Below, in pieces: positions 33,293-44,328 of a stretch of 64,000 nt of DNA. The notes beneath the pieces are model-generated. The model worked only from the letters and a program-made list of their open reading frames with translations. It ran no database searches and had not been told where the DNA came from. Source of the stretch: Saxidomus purpurata. Lineage: Eukaryota > Mollusca > Bivalvia > Venerida > Veneridae. Numbering within the stretch: position 1 is the stretch's first letter; each line of letters begins with the position of its first letter. The position numbers and the translations under genes were made by a program. The stretch covers positions 26,108,428 through 26,172,427 of the forward strand of contig JAFMSR010000012.1 in NCBI GenBank assembly GCA_022818135.1, given 5' to 3'.

Positions 33293-34148
33293 GGGTAAAA
33301 AACGAGTTCTTATCTATATTGTCCAAGTCGTTTTTCTCGCATTAATAGTGTTTACGATTAATTACAAATTTAAAGAACACTAACGAAATAATATTATGCT
33401 ATTCTGAAATGTTTTGAAATTATTTAGATCTATTACTAAATAATTTTGAAAACAGAAGACGGTATGCCTAATAACTGTATATTTGGAACTACTTGTTTGT
33501 ATGTTGTTCGTTCGGCCGTAAGGTCGCTACATTCTGTTAAAATTGGATCAATTTTAACAATCGATCCAAAAATTGAACTGCATTGCCTAAACCAACCGTG
33601 CTACATGCGTTTATTGCAAGACCTTGCCGATAACACTATACAGGTAACATTTTCTAATGGATTTTACAAAACTTGCTCGGAAGGTTTCCTGCAACATGTA
33701 GATGATCTGTATTGAAATTGAGTCACGCTGTGGGAAAACCGTTTGTGCTTCAGCCTTGACAGACGTTAATTTACTTTCTGTTTTTGAAGTCACATCAATA
33801 AAAGGGCTCGGTCCGTGAAAAGCCGATTCTCGCCTGTTCCCAAATCTCCGTTAAAAATATTTATTTTATGTTTTCCAGTGAATTATAGAGTTTTCTCAGT
33901 GAAATAAAAGTGATAATCCACAGTTTTGAAACAGTGGATAACCATTTTTATTTTTCACTGTTTTTGCAATCTTAAACCCGGATTAGCGTCAAAAAGTATA
34001 CCGAGCGTAATTAATGCTGGAAACCATGCGACGATGACGTCGTTAAAATGACGTCATTTGCGCTTTATTTTCTAATGACGTTTCCCGCGATTTTCGATAT
34101 TTTATAGAAACAAACCCAATAAAAGTAGAGTCATAAAATAAACAGAAA

Positions 34149-34299
34149 AATTGTTGGTATCGGTGTAATATCACGTTAATTTCACTCGTGAACACCAAAA
34201 TTTGGTATTTTCACTCGTGGCTGCGCCACTCGTAAAAATGTCACTTTTGGTTCCCGCTCGGTGAAATTATAACGTGATCTTACACCGAAACCAACAATT
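34149..34299. mobile_element. 151-bp MITE with about 37-bp inverted ends
   Basis: The left arm AATTGTTGGTATCGGTGTAA and the right arm (reverse complement AATTGTTGGTTTCGGTGTAA) match over about 37 bp with few changes. The interior is itself partly palindromic around 'CACTCGTGGCTGCGCCACTCG'. A diverged partial copy sits at about 60043-60120. Non-coding. Confidence 0.7.
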
Positions 34300-34517
34300 A
34301 TCCTCTATATATGCGAAAAATCTGTGTTCTTTTCATAGTTTAATTTTTAGCGTTAATAGTATCAACTTCGTTCAACGACACTTAATTGGAACAGAGGCAC
34401 TGCAAGTAGTTTTCGACGTCGCATTTGCTGATATTTTGAGCCGTTCATTGAACTGGCCGTCATAAAACTACTTTTTGAGGCGACATTACTAATTGTCCCG
34501 CTTATTCGCACAGACCA

Positions 34518-34980
34518 TTAAATACCGTATATACAGTCGCAAATATCAAAATTGCAAAACAGTTAACCATATTGTATGACCTTGTAGATCTTTTATCTTA
34601 TAAATGAAGGATAATAATCAAGTCGGACCATAAACTGGCAAAAGCCCAAAAACATAACTATAATATCTGTTAAACGAGGGACGTTCAAAAACTTCCGGAA
34701 AACTCTTTTATCTCTTTTATGATACATCTCGACTTTAAATACATGTACATTATTCTAACGCCCTACCGATGTAAAGTCGTTTCTGATTTATTACGTCCTT
34801 TAAATTTGCGACGGTTAAATAACATATACATAGTCGCAAAAATCGAACAAGAGCATTGTGCGTTAGAATAGGGTTAACCGTTTAGTGATTTTGAAATTTG
34901 CGACATTTTATACGCATTAAAAACCGCATATACAGTCGCAAATATCAAAATTACGAAACAGTTAACCCTATTAAGTATAT
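34518..34980. repeat. Foldback repeat with GTCGCAAATATCAAAATT motif
   Basis: 'ATACAGTCGCAAATATCAAA' followed by 'CAGTTAACC' occurs at about 34530 and 34930 and again at 52584. 34868-34905 is the imperfect inverted copy of 34936-34973 (AATAGGGTTAAC arms), so the stretch can form a hairpin. Non-coding. Confidence 0.55.
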
Positions 34981-35089
34981 GTAATCTACTACAATGGTCT
35001 TTTTTGTCATTCCTGCAGTAACGAGTGCACTAGCTTCAGTTCCTATGGCTGCGTCATGTTGACGTGAATTGGGCAGTTTCAAATACCCG

Positions 35090-35284
35090 GTAAAATATAA
35101 TACAACATGTACTTCTTACCACTTCTTAAGGTACTACAAGGTCTAGAGCTTAGATATTTGTTATGTAGCATTGAGTAGTGAACCTCTACCAAGTTCAAAT
35201 CATGCTCCTGGGGACAAAATGGACCTAGCCCTTTTCTGTATATACAGTTATAGGAAAAACCTACCTTCAAATGAGTTTCTATAA
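35090..35284 (+). repeat. Family F unit leading into a minisatellite
   Basis: 'AAGGTCTAGAGCTTAGATAT', 'TATGTAGCATTGAGTAGTG' and 'AACCTCTACCAAG' identify one family F unit. It passes directly into the 21-bp array. Confidence 0.65.
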
Positions 35285-36030
35285 CAACCAGCGACTCGAC
35301 TTACCTAAAAACGGATGACTTCCTTACCAACCAGTAACTAAGCAATCACCAACTTGGACTAGTGACCAGAGACTTCATTAGCAACCTCTTAATTCCCTTG
35401 CAGCCAGTGACTTCCTTATAACCAATGTTTTCCACAAGAACCAGTGACTTCCCCTAGCAACCACAGACTTCTTAAGCAACCAGTGACTTCCCCTTGGAAT
35501 AAGTGCCTTCTTTTGCAACCAGTGATTTCCTTGACGACAATTTAGTCCCATAGCAATCACCAGGTGCCCCATGCAACAGGTGTTTTACTTAGCAACCACT
35601 GACTTCCCCTTGAAACATGCCGCTTACTAAGCAACCATCGACTTTCTTAGCAACAACTCAGTCCCCTAACAAGCAGTGTGTTCCCTAAGCAACCAGTGAC
35701 TTCCCCTAGGAACAAGTGATTTCACTAGCAGCCATTGACTTCTTTAGCAGAATTTAGTCCCCTAGGAACCAGTGCCCCCTAGCAACCAGTGACTTCCTTA
35801 GCAACATTTAGCATCCTTTTGCCACCAGTGACTTCCTTAACTACCATTGACGTCCTGAGCAACTAGCAACATTTCACTTCTTTGGCAATCACTGACATTC
35901 TATAGTGACCAGTTATTTCTTAAGCAACCACTGACTTCCCATGGCAGCTAGTGACTTTTTGCGACCACTGAATTTTTTAGCAACCAGTGACTTCCTTAGC
36001 AAATACTGACTCTCTTTAGGAACATGTAAC
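35285..36030 (+). repeat. 21-bp minisatellite (AGCAACCAGTGACTTCC), long array
   Basis: About 35 degenerate units of 18-24 bp. The array is bracketed by a family F unit on the left and the family F palindromic terminus ('GAGCGATATAGGGTCATCATG', 36060-36090) on the right, so it appears to be an internal variable domain of that element. Open frames in it (for example minus 35378-35572) are repeat-derived. Confidence 0.75.
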
Positions 36031-36039
36031 TTCCCGAGG

Positions 36040-36400
36040 TAAGTGCACTGGTACTCAAGTGAGCGATATAGGGTCATCATGACCCTGTTGTTTTCTAAAT
36101 ATATCTTTTTAAAACAAGTACCTCCCAGGGCGGGTTCAATTGTGACCCTGGGGACATGATTTTAACAATCTTGTTAGAGATCCACTAGACAATGCTACAA
36201 ACCAAATATTTAAGCCCTGTGCCTTTTGGTTTTAGAAAAGAAGATTTAAAAAGTTTTTCCTATATAATTCTATGTAAAACAAGTGACCACAACGGCGGGG
36301 TCAATTTTGACGTTGGCGGCATAATTTAAACAATTTTGATAGCGGTACACTAGACACTGCTATACATCAAATATCTAAGCTCTAGTGCCTGGTGGTATTG
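36040..36400 (-). repeat. Family F: terminus followed by inverted units
   Basis: The right terminus at about 36055-36100 is followed by two family F units in the opposite orientation (reverse of 'GACCCCCGGGTCAAAATTG' and 'CACAAGGCCTAGAGC'), a tail-to-tail arrangement of two copies. Confidence 0.6.
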
Positions 36401-36807
36401 GAGAATATTTTGAAGGAAGTTGACGAAAAACGACGGCCGTTAATCGAGGACGGACACAGCTAAAAAGATATGACCATTTCCGTAAACATTTGTAACACCC
36501 CTTTCTCATTAAAATAGGAAGTAGTTGTATATATTTTCTATTTTCAAAGTTCTGCCTTGAATGTTTTGTCTGTTTTATCTCAAATGACAGTTTAAATCAT
36601 ATTGAAATGGAAAGGGGACAAAGTAAGTTCATTTGACTTTTGTTTATTGTTTTCTAAGATTTGGGAAATACTTCAAAATCAGAAACCTTCTTAGTTACTG
36701 CGTGGTTAACACAATTATGTGAACTTAAGTTAGCGCCTGACGAATACTAGTTTTTCATTCAGCACACTCTTCAAATGTTTTTATCTTTTTATTGTATGTA
36801 GAAAGTA

Positions 36808-37594
36808 AACTGAAAGAATAAAGAAACGCAGGGTAACAATATATGCAACAATTTTTAATGATTGGACTCAACACCGAGTATTGCACCATGTCACATAGAG
36901 AAAGTGATAAAAAGCAAAAAACACGTGCAGAATAATGATGACAAGTTTTTCAAAACATCTGGTCATACCACTTGATACTGTTGAGGTATACACATCGCTT
37001 TCCACTGTTTACAATGAATTTGAAGCTCTTGCAGGAAGATGTTCAGAGGGGTCAGGCTATTGCATAGACTGGCATCAGTCGTTAGAGTCATTACCTCCTG
37101 TCTTTTCTGTGCATTTTTATAACATCGTCGCAATTTCTCCTTCCCTTGACTCCAACTTGAGATGAGCATTGATTGAGACAAATTTTTGATAGAGATACTT
37201 TCAAAAAAGAAAAAAAATTGAAGAGAACATTTTTTAGACTTCTCAATCTCAGCAGACTTTTATAAGTCTAACTATTGCATTGCTAATGCAAGGTCAGAGG
37301 CAACATTAGGTTGTATATGCAGTTCAGTGTGAATGATTCCACCATAGAACGTTTTGTCCGTCGTTTGAGAGAAACTGGAAGGGTTTCCGACCCACCTCGA
37401 TCTAGTAGGGGTGGGGGTGTGGATACCGTCAAATGTGCTTCAATTACTAATGAATTATTGGTCAAACTCTAATGACATTTTGGTAAGTTGTTGATTAAAG
37501 ATGGATTTTTATGTTCATATAAAATAATTATATTACCAAACACCACTTTAAATCACCTCAAATGTTTACCCTGCGTTTCTTTATCCATTCAGTA
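36808..37594. mobile_element. Deleted Tc1/mariner-like element with TA target duplication
   Basis: Inverted ends share a perfect 19-bp core ATAAAGAAACGCAGGGTAA (36818-36836; reverse complement at 37566-37584). With two mismatches the match extends outward to about 28 bp starting ACTGAA. TA flanks both ends (36806-36807 and 37595-37596), the target duplication of this superfamily. At 787 bp it is too short for a full transposase gene; a helix-turn-helix fragment remains inside. Confidence 0.72.
37318..37452 (+). pseudogene. Tc1-like transposase fragment (N-terminal helix-turn-helix)
   Basis: One frame reads 'NDSTIERFVRRLRETGRVSD' followed by 'PPRSSR', the typical second DNA-binding helix and linker of Tc1/IS630-type transposases ('...STIxRLxRRxRETGxVxDxPRSGRP'). 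The upstream part of the domain seems to continue in another frame (about 37285-37320), implying a frameshift. The DDE catalytic domain is absent. Its position between matching inverted termini supports the call. Confidence 0.6.
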
Positions 37595-37675
37595 TATTTA
37601 AAACATTTATACATTTTTGAAATCGTCTTTTCAAAACAAATAAAGCAGAACAAAATGATGGTAGCACCCCGTATC

Positions 37676-37888
37676 AAAAAGTTGTGTTGCATTTTATACA
37701 TCATTCACTGCTTGAGGGAACCGTGTCGCACATCTCTTATATCTGTCTCAAATTAGTTTTATGGTCTTACATGTACTGTAATAGACCCCTTAAGCATACA
37801 TTAATGGTCATAAAAGTGTAACAAATACTGTTTTTAAAAATCCACGACATAGTTCCCTCAAGCAGGGAACAATTTACAAAATGCAAAA
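37676..37888. repeat. Foldback repeat (GCTTGAGGGAAC arms)
   Basis: About 42-bp arms at 37683-37726 and 37847-37886 are imperfect reverse complements sharing GCTTGAGGGAAC and GCATTTT, with a spacer of about 120 bp. Non-coding and MITE-like. Confidence 0.55.
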
Positions 37889-37889
37889 G

Positions 37890-38887
37890 AAATATGTATA
37901 TATATGGGGTTACCCCTGGATGTACAGGTAAAGTTCGCTATTTGCGCGCGTTTCATGTTTATAATATATTATGGTTGATTGTTTTGGATTTCACGCATGA
38001 ATGAATTCGTTACGGGTACCAATGTGGCAGGTTAAATATATGCTACAGTACTTTAGTAATAGTTTTCTGCTTTGAACAGTTAAAAAGAAAAAAAATAATG
38101 ACCTCATTTGAAACAGTTACGAATATCGAATTGGATCTATAAGCCTACATTTATTGACATATTTCTTTTTGTAATCATGTACTGATGTAATCATGAGATT
38201 GAAAAGACTATTGAAAAAATATATATGTTAACATACTTTATGTTTTAAGATTTTGGCTATTGCATTTCTAGCTTTTGTCAGCCGTTACCGAGAGATATAT
38301 TGTATTCAATTAAGTATTTGTTTTAGTATCGTATTGCAGTCCATATTAATATCGTATTTATATCAACGAAGGAAATATCAAATATTGCGTGTTTAGGTAT
38401 TTATTAAAGGAACACCTTAGTATATCGATAAAAGGTTAATTTCAACGATCAAAGTCATGATATATAAACACATGCATTATGAACTCTGTGGTAACCACGT
38501 TCAAAAAGAAGTCAGAATTTTTTTCTGATAAACTCCAGTTCATATTATGGTCACTCAATCATATTCTAAGAGTCTAAAATTGCATCACTTTTAAATAAGT
38601 TTTAAGAAAGAACTACGTGAAATGGTGAAACTGAAACCGGAAGAACCTTGCTAACTCTTTAGAATCAGTTTTATGTGCGAGTGTAAAACAGGGTCACAAA
38701 AGGTAAACATGCAGTTCAAATAAATGAAAAATCCTGTGATATTCTTGATACAAAAATATATTTAGTTTGTGTCTTATCACTATGGAAATATCTTAGAACG
38801 CTTCAGTAATGTTTAAAACTGGGACATGTGGAGTTAAAAACTAGTTCATTGTGTCATGTCAAGGAATAATATTTTAAGTACAGCTTG
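37890..38887. other. Intergenic, no gene seen
   Basis: A+T-rich. From about 38630 it contains eroded units of the 'CTGGGTCAC / AAAACTAGTTCA' tandem repeat family seen at 30115-30720. Confidence 0.5.
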
Positions 38888-39155
38888 TGTGCCGGCAGCT
38901 TACGTTGGTGCCAGGTGTTTCGAATGTTTAGATACAATCCGGAAGATAACTGAAGATTTTAGACCTTTAATGTTATCAATCTACGTCAAAATTCAATGAG
39001 CCTAATATGCACATAAACAAATCGATTACTTTATCCATCATGAGGCAAACGTTCCCGCGACGAATTTTCTGGAAACTCCAAAAAAGGGCGCTTTAATAAA
39101 GGGACGTAACTGCGCGTACTTGTTTAACACGACTAGTTCGATTGATATTACCGTA
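38888..39155 (+). repeat. GTGCCGGCAGC dispersed repeat, copy 2
   Basis: 'TGTGCCGGCAGCTTACGTTG' to 'GATTGATATTACCGTAACA', collinear with 48817-49102 and, with an extra internal segment, with 26498-26960. Confidence 0.7.
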
Positions 39156-40047
39156 ACATGGCTTCCCAAATTAGTGAAACTAATTTCAAACAATACAAGA
39201 CGAAACAGTAATGCAGACATAAAAGACGCCGCCAAAGATGTTTTCCCATATTAATAGCTCTCCGTAAAGTGATTATTAAATAGTTTTTCATACACTATTA
39301 TCTACTTGAAATGAGCGAATGTTTTACAGGAGTTGCAGAGACGTATTCGTTCATGATCATTTGAAATACAAGACAAACAACATATTAACTAGTATCCCTT
39401 TGTATCGCACAGGAGCAGTTTTAACTTCATTTATTCATAAAATCTAATTTTACATCACAATAACATACATTACTTTAGAAGTTATTTCAAGTTATATAAA
39501 GAATCTATCAAGAACAATAAAAACATTTCCGCTTAGATGCGCTTTCCGTTATAGGACTGCAAAAAGACCGTAATGTGAGTCGCATTTTATACATGCCTGA
39601 CAGTCTGAGAATGGATTTCTATTAACGAAATTTTTATTTCTCTTTATTTATAAGAACGGTAAATGCGATTCTTTATCAAAATAACTTATATGAATTAAAT
39701 AAATTATGCAAAATATAACACCTGGTGTTATTTTTATTGAATTTATACAGTTGTAAGAACTAATTTACATTTACTCTTTGAAAAATCTATTCAGTGTGAT
39801 TTTCATCTTGTCATTTTATTTTTCTTATTTTATTGCATGTACTTTGTGTATTTAGGAGTTTAGTTTGCTGACATGGTTTTGATTTACTTATCCTTTCATG
39901 AAGTTTGTGTACAAATCAAGGTTCATGTCCGGGAGGCATCGAATGTAGAAATATTACGTGTTTATTTTGTTTTTTACGAAGCTATTCATAGCCTCGCGTC
40001 CATGGATCAAATTTATTTTGCATTCCAAATACTCGACGCCGCCTACT
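39156..40047. other. Intergenic, no gene seen; hairpin at its right edge
   Basis: No domain-bearing frame. 40036-40057 forms a hairpin (GACGCCG / CGGCGTC, 8-base loop) at the outer edge of the BEL element's 3' sequence. Confidence 0.5.
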
Positions 40048-40103
40048 GACGGCGTCGAAATACACAATACAACTTAAAACGTACCGGGCTCCTTCACGGG
40101 GAT
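40048..40103 (-). repeat. Putative 3' LTR segment of the BEL/Pao element, 56 bp repeated exactly
   Basis: This 56-bp stretch lies downstream of the BEL pol C-terminus and is repeated without a mismatch at 40890-40945 inside the integrase region. There, on the minus strand, it is followed immediately by a run of about 12 A. The simplest reading is that it contains the transcript's polyadenylation site, that is, the R region of the 3' LTR. No matching 5' LTR was found near 48 kb, so the LTR limits are unknown. Confidence 0.5.
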
Positions 40104-40139
40104 AACCTCGGATTCCTGCAATAGGACTATTTAATGAAA

Positions 40140-40714
40140 TGTGCGCTCCAAGAAAAGAAGAGGGCCATCTCGTTTGCCCTTTGCGTTAATATGTGAAGTG
40201 GCCAAAACAACGTTCACCTTGCGCACAAGGCCATCATCTCCTTTAATCGTTTAAACGATCCGCCCAAGGCGCCACTGATTACGCGGTTGATTTTCTTCAA
40301 CTACTAACACGATATCTCCTTCGCAAGCGTTTCGCTTTGGAGATGTCCATTTCTTTCTTACCTGAAAATTTTGCAGAAACTCTGTTTTCAAACGATACCA
40401 GAATTGATTTACAAGACATTGTACACGCCGCCACCGCCTGCGTGAATAAACATCAGTATTTTGGAAGTTTCCAGGTGGAAGCAATACTACACTTGATTTC
40501 ATGGTAATCAAATGATTCGGAGTTAATGGCACAAGCGATTGCGGGTCATTTACATTTTCGACAGTAAGAGGACGACTATTAACAACTGCAGCGGCTTCAT
40601 ATAGAAATATTTGCAAACTTTCGTCATCTAATTGTGTACCGTGCTTTTGAAGTAAAGAAGCAATTGCATTTCTAACCGACCTAATTTGCCTTTCCCATAC
40701 TCCACCCATGTGTT
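40140..40714 (-). pseudogene. BEL/Pao integrase C-terminal part (catalytic Glu side and DUF5641-like domain)
   Basis: Begins with 'HMGGVWERQIRSVRN', which contains the last catalytic residue of the integrase triad, and continues through 'AAAVVNSRPLT' and 'LTPNHLI' to the 'RRRWRRVQCLVNQFWYR' and 'EGDIVLVVEENQPRNQW' motifs characteristic of the BEL C-terminal domain. A stop interrupts at 40251; similar coding sequence ('DDGLVRKVNV') continues to about 40140. Confidence 0.85.
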
Positions 40715-40945
40715 GGTAGTGTATATGTGTGTGTGTACATGATTGTGTGTGTGTGTGTCGTGTGTGTGTGCGTGTGTGTGTATGTGTGTTGGTGGTGTGC
40801 ACTTCTGGGTGCTGTGGGGTTCGTTTTGGGGAGGCTGCGTTTTTGGTACGTGGCATTCCCTGTTTGATATTATTATTATTTTTTTTTTTGACGGCGTCGA
40901 AATACACAATACAACTTAAAACGTACCGGGCTCCTTCACGGGGAT
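40708..40945 (-). other. Insertion in BEL integrase: self-derived 3' end + A-run + unknown segment + (CA)n
   Basis: Between the integrase residues 'KMNVP' (about 40955) and 'HMGGVWE' (about 40710) lie about 240 bp foreign to the coding sequence. On the minus strand they are: the exact 56-bp copy of 40048-40103 (40945-40890), about 12 A, TAATAATAA, about 75 bp of unknown sequence, then a (CA)n-rich tract (about 40735-40790) followed by about 25 bp of non-pol sequence. It separates the second and third catalytic residues of the integrase. Confidence 0.75.
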
Positions 40946-40946
40946 T

Positions 40947-41746
40947 TTACACGAGGAACATTCATCTTAAATTCAACTAGATCACAATTTTCCTTTAAAT
41001 GAAATTCCTTTATCCTAGCTTCATTAAATTCACCTATTGCTTCTTCGAGTTCATTCTTGGCACGTTAAAAAATTCGTACCCCTGTCAGAACGTAACTGTC
41101 GTATAGGTCCACGAATTGAAATGAAACGTCTAAGGCAGTTTATGAAAGAGTATGTCTCAAGCGAATTAGCAGTTTCGACATGCACTGCTCTGCACAACAT
41201 ACATGTGAACAAGATCCCATACCTTTTAAGTTCCCTGCGTCCTTCCTTGATATGAAATGGACCAAATAGATCAACTGCGCAATATGTGAAAGGAGGAGCT
41301 GGCTCTAAACGATCAACAGGCAGGTCAGCAATTTTCTGACCTTGGGCTGAATACCTCTGTTTACGACAAATAACACACTTGGACAGCAAAAACATTACAG
41401 CGTTCGTGGTAAGACCTCGTCCTTGATGCGCAACCTTATAGTGAAAATGGCGTATGACCGTTTCAGTCACGTGACCTTTTCTAGGAAGGATAACAGGATA
41501 TTTCATGTGGTCAGGAATAACTGCGTTTCGAATGCGACCTCCTACCCTTATAACACCATCTGAATCTGAAAATGAATCTAAATTGCATAAATGAGATCCA
41601 CCCTTTAATGAAGCGTGTCTCACCGACAATCCCTTCCTATTATTTGGGACACCAACTGCTTGCTTTTCTTTAAGCACCTTAAATTCGTCAGGAAAATACT
41701 CTGTTTGAGTTAACTTAACAATGTTCTGCATTTTCAAGTTCATCAA
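40947..41746 (-). pseudogene. BEL/Pao integrase N-terminal part (zinc finger and first two catalytic Asp)
   Basis: Motifs in order: 'RVGGRIRNAVIPDHMKYPVI', 'VIRHFHYKVAHQGRG' with 'CVICRKQR' (H2C2 zinc finger), 'AVDLFGPF' (first Asp) and 'LRSDRGTNF' (second Asp). The frame shifts at about 41053; coding similarity continues in the next frame ('NELEEAIGEFNEARIKEF') to about 40950, where the insertion begins. Upstream (41746-42007) the connection domain continues with stops. Confidence 0.87.
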
Positions 41747-42006
41747 CCGTGACCGACTGAAAGAAACTGGAGTTTTGATGTTCTTGGAAACCTGCTTACA
41801 CTAGTACTTTCCAACAGTTTGACTGAGAAGTTTAGACTTGAACCTTAAACACAATGCTATGGCCCTTTTTGCTCGATACCAGTCGGAGAAATATTTCAAG
41901 CGTTCAAGAACCGATGGGAACCGCTGTGGTTCACTAGAAGTCTGAAATGACTGAATCTATTTCAATTCTGGGTCATCGGGCTTAACTGTAATATCCTGAA
42001 GGATGG

Positions 42007-42830
42007 CTACAGGTAATTCGGGTTACCATAGGAAATCTGGACCTTAAACCATAATGTGCTATTCAATTCCTTGGCATAAGCACCTCTAGAAGCAATGTCC
42101 GAAAGATTTTGTTCAGAGGCAACGTAACGCCATTGACTAGTTTCAGTCTTTTCCTTGATTTGTTGCACTCTGTTAGCGACAAAAACATGGAAACGTCTGG
42201 ATTTGTTGTCAATATTACCAAAGACAGCTTTGCTATCAGTCCAATAGAAATGATCAACCTTGTCATTATCAATTTCCTTTTCAAGCAAAGAAGCAGTTTT
42301 AACTGAAAGTACTGCAGCGTACAGCTCAAGACGGGGTATTGTAACAGGTTTTAACGACACGACCCTCGACTTTCCCATCAAAAAGGAATACTGAACCTTC
42401 ATCACTAACCATTCGAACATAAGAGCACTGACCATACCCAATAGAGCTTGAATCAGAAAAGTGATGGAACTCTACCGACTGAACCTTTCCAAAACCTTCT
42501 GGTTTCAAACATCGTTTGACCTTAATACAAGCAAGATCTTTAAGGCTTTCACACCATCGCTTCCATTTGGCACATAAATCCTCTGGTAAAGGTTCATCCC
42601 AATCCAGCTTGTTAGCACACATTTGCTGCAAAATTAACTTTCGCATTAACACAACAGGTGCAATAAAACCTAAAGGATTAGACAGAGAACCCACTGTAGA
42701 CAGAAGTTCACGTCTCGGAGGGACGATCACGAAGGACAACACGAAACTGGAATTCATCTGATTCTTTGCACCATAAAATACCCAAGGCACGTTCGATAGG
42801 CAATCTATCACAAGCCAAATCAATGTCTTT
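42007..42830 (-). pseudogene. BEL/Pao RNase H region
   Basis: 'LSTVGSLSNPLGFIAPVVL', 'HHFSDSSSIGYGQCSYVR', 'VTIPRLELYAAVLSVKTA' and 'FYWTDSKAVFGNI' are the conserved blocks between RT and integrase in BEL/Pao proteins (Pao 'peptidase A17' region of domain databases). Two overlapping frames (42007-42441 and 42326-42823) indicate a frameshift at about 42330-42430. Confidence 0.87.
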
Positions 42831-43537
42831 CAAATCCTTCCCACGGTCTTCAGGTTTTAAGCACTCAAGTACTTCCTTTGAATAACTAACACATTTATGA
42901 AGCCTCAAGCCACCACGGCTACACATTAATTTGCTCTTTTCAATTAAGTTAATTCAATTGGCTTCTTGGACTGATGGAAGAGATTTCAACCCATCGTCAA
43001 CATAAAAGTCCCTACGTAAGAAATCTGCTACCTCACTACCGAGATCAGACTCCTTATCAACAGCAATTAACTTAAGACCAAAATTGGCACACCCAGGGGA
43101 TGATGTAGCGCCAAACAAGTGAACTGTCATTCTTTATTTTGATAGATTCTCACTGAAATCTTTACTATCCCACCAAAAGAAACGGAGATAATCTCTATGT
43201 TCAGGCTTTACATTGAACTGATAAAACATTTGCTCTACATCACACGTAAAGGCAATTGGCTCCTTCCTAAATCTACATATAACACATACAAGCTTATTTG
43301 TCAGATCTGGTCCTTGAAGTAAGAGAGAGTTCAGGCTTTCACCATTAAAGGAAGAGCTACAATCACCACACGTATACGCTCAGGTTTCTGTGGGTGATAA
43401 ACACCATGATGAGGCAGGTACAACAAATGACCACTGGTTTCAGCCAATTCAGCAGCTAGAACTCGTTCAGCATACCCTATACTGATAAGGCCTATCATAA
43501 ACTCATGATAATGACTAGTAAACCTTTGGTCCTTCAT
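42708..43537 (-). pseudogene. BEL/Pao reverse transcriptase
   Basis: Starts with 'GYAERVLAAELAETSGHLLY' and 'PHHGVYHPQKPERIRVV', continues through 'DVEQMFYQF' and 'RDYLRFFWW', and has the active site 'FYVDDGLKS' (42989-43011 region). Stops and shifts occur at about 43130, 42945 and elsewhere, so no frame covers the domain. Confidence 0.88.
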
Positions 43538-44328
43538 AAACCGCTTTCTTAATGATTGCTACAGATTTATTATTGGGGAGAATGAGATTAGGCTTTCTAA
43601 ATAGTAGTGGCATCTCATAATGACCGTCCTTGAAAGTGATCCCTTGATCTAACAAGGCCAAGAAACGTTGATCTTCCTGGGAGTATGCGATGTCGTTGCC
43701 CTTTGGATCACATAATTCCTGTTCCATCAAACGCAGCACATCTAAGGACTTTATCTCCTTTACAGTTGCTCCCAAGGAAAATGAAACATGCTTCGAACCT
43801 TGACCATTGAACAACAAATGTGCAGGAACTTCTTGGGAAAGAATACGGTGGCTTGAACCGATTAAGTAATTCTCATAACTGTCTTGACTAACGACACCTA
43901 CTACACCCCATCCTAAATATGTCCTTTGACCAAACGGACCATCTCCAAATGGTAAAAGAACTTCATGAGGGACCAAAGCGAGAACAATTGTACCCTATAA
44001 GAAGCCAAATTTCACACTCATTCAAGGGCATTAACTTATCTGCAATCCCTTCTAAGTGTGACCATGATCTTGCCATCTCTGGCGTTGGGATGTGTGAGCG
44101 ATTAGCTGGAATAATATTCCTACTAAATGTTTCTGGAAGTGAAATGTTTTCTTGACTATCAACACCACGCACCAAAAGATCCTTTATTTTATAACTGCTG
44201 TTATTAAGGAAAGCTATACCTGAATGAGATTCCTTAACAATAGAAGGCTTGTTTACTTGGTCCTTTTGCTGGTCATTTATTTTAGGGAATTCTCAACATT
44301 GACTTGTTTCTTGGATTCAATGTGTAAA
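43515..44328 (-). pseudogene. BEL/Pao protease-RT linker (DUF1758-like)
   Basis: Blocks 'IPTPEMARSWSHLEGIADKL' and 'WLLIGYNC' (frame 43963-44175) and 'GPFGQRTYLGWGVVGVV' (frame 43515-43976) are hallmark sequences of this region. A frameshift lies at about 43970. The retropepsin catalytic motif itself is not recognised; the left edge is the foldback-like insertion. Confidence 0.82.

Noticed and set aside
36935..37165. 76-codon plus-strand frame inside the Tc1/mariner-like element
   Set aside because: It shows no transposase motif; the recognisable transposase fragment is at 37318-37452.
39038..39235. 65-codon minus-strand frame
   Set aside because: It overlaps copy 2 of the GTGCCGGCAGC repeat and is not conserved in copies 1 and 3.
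40729..40980. Plus-strand frame 'MCVHDCVCVCRVCVRV...'
   Set aside because: It is the translation of the (TG)n tract and flanking insertion.
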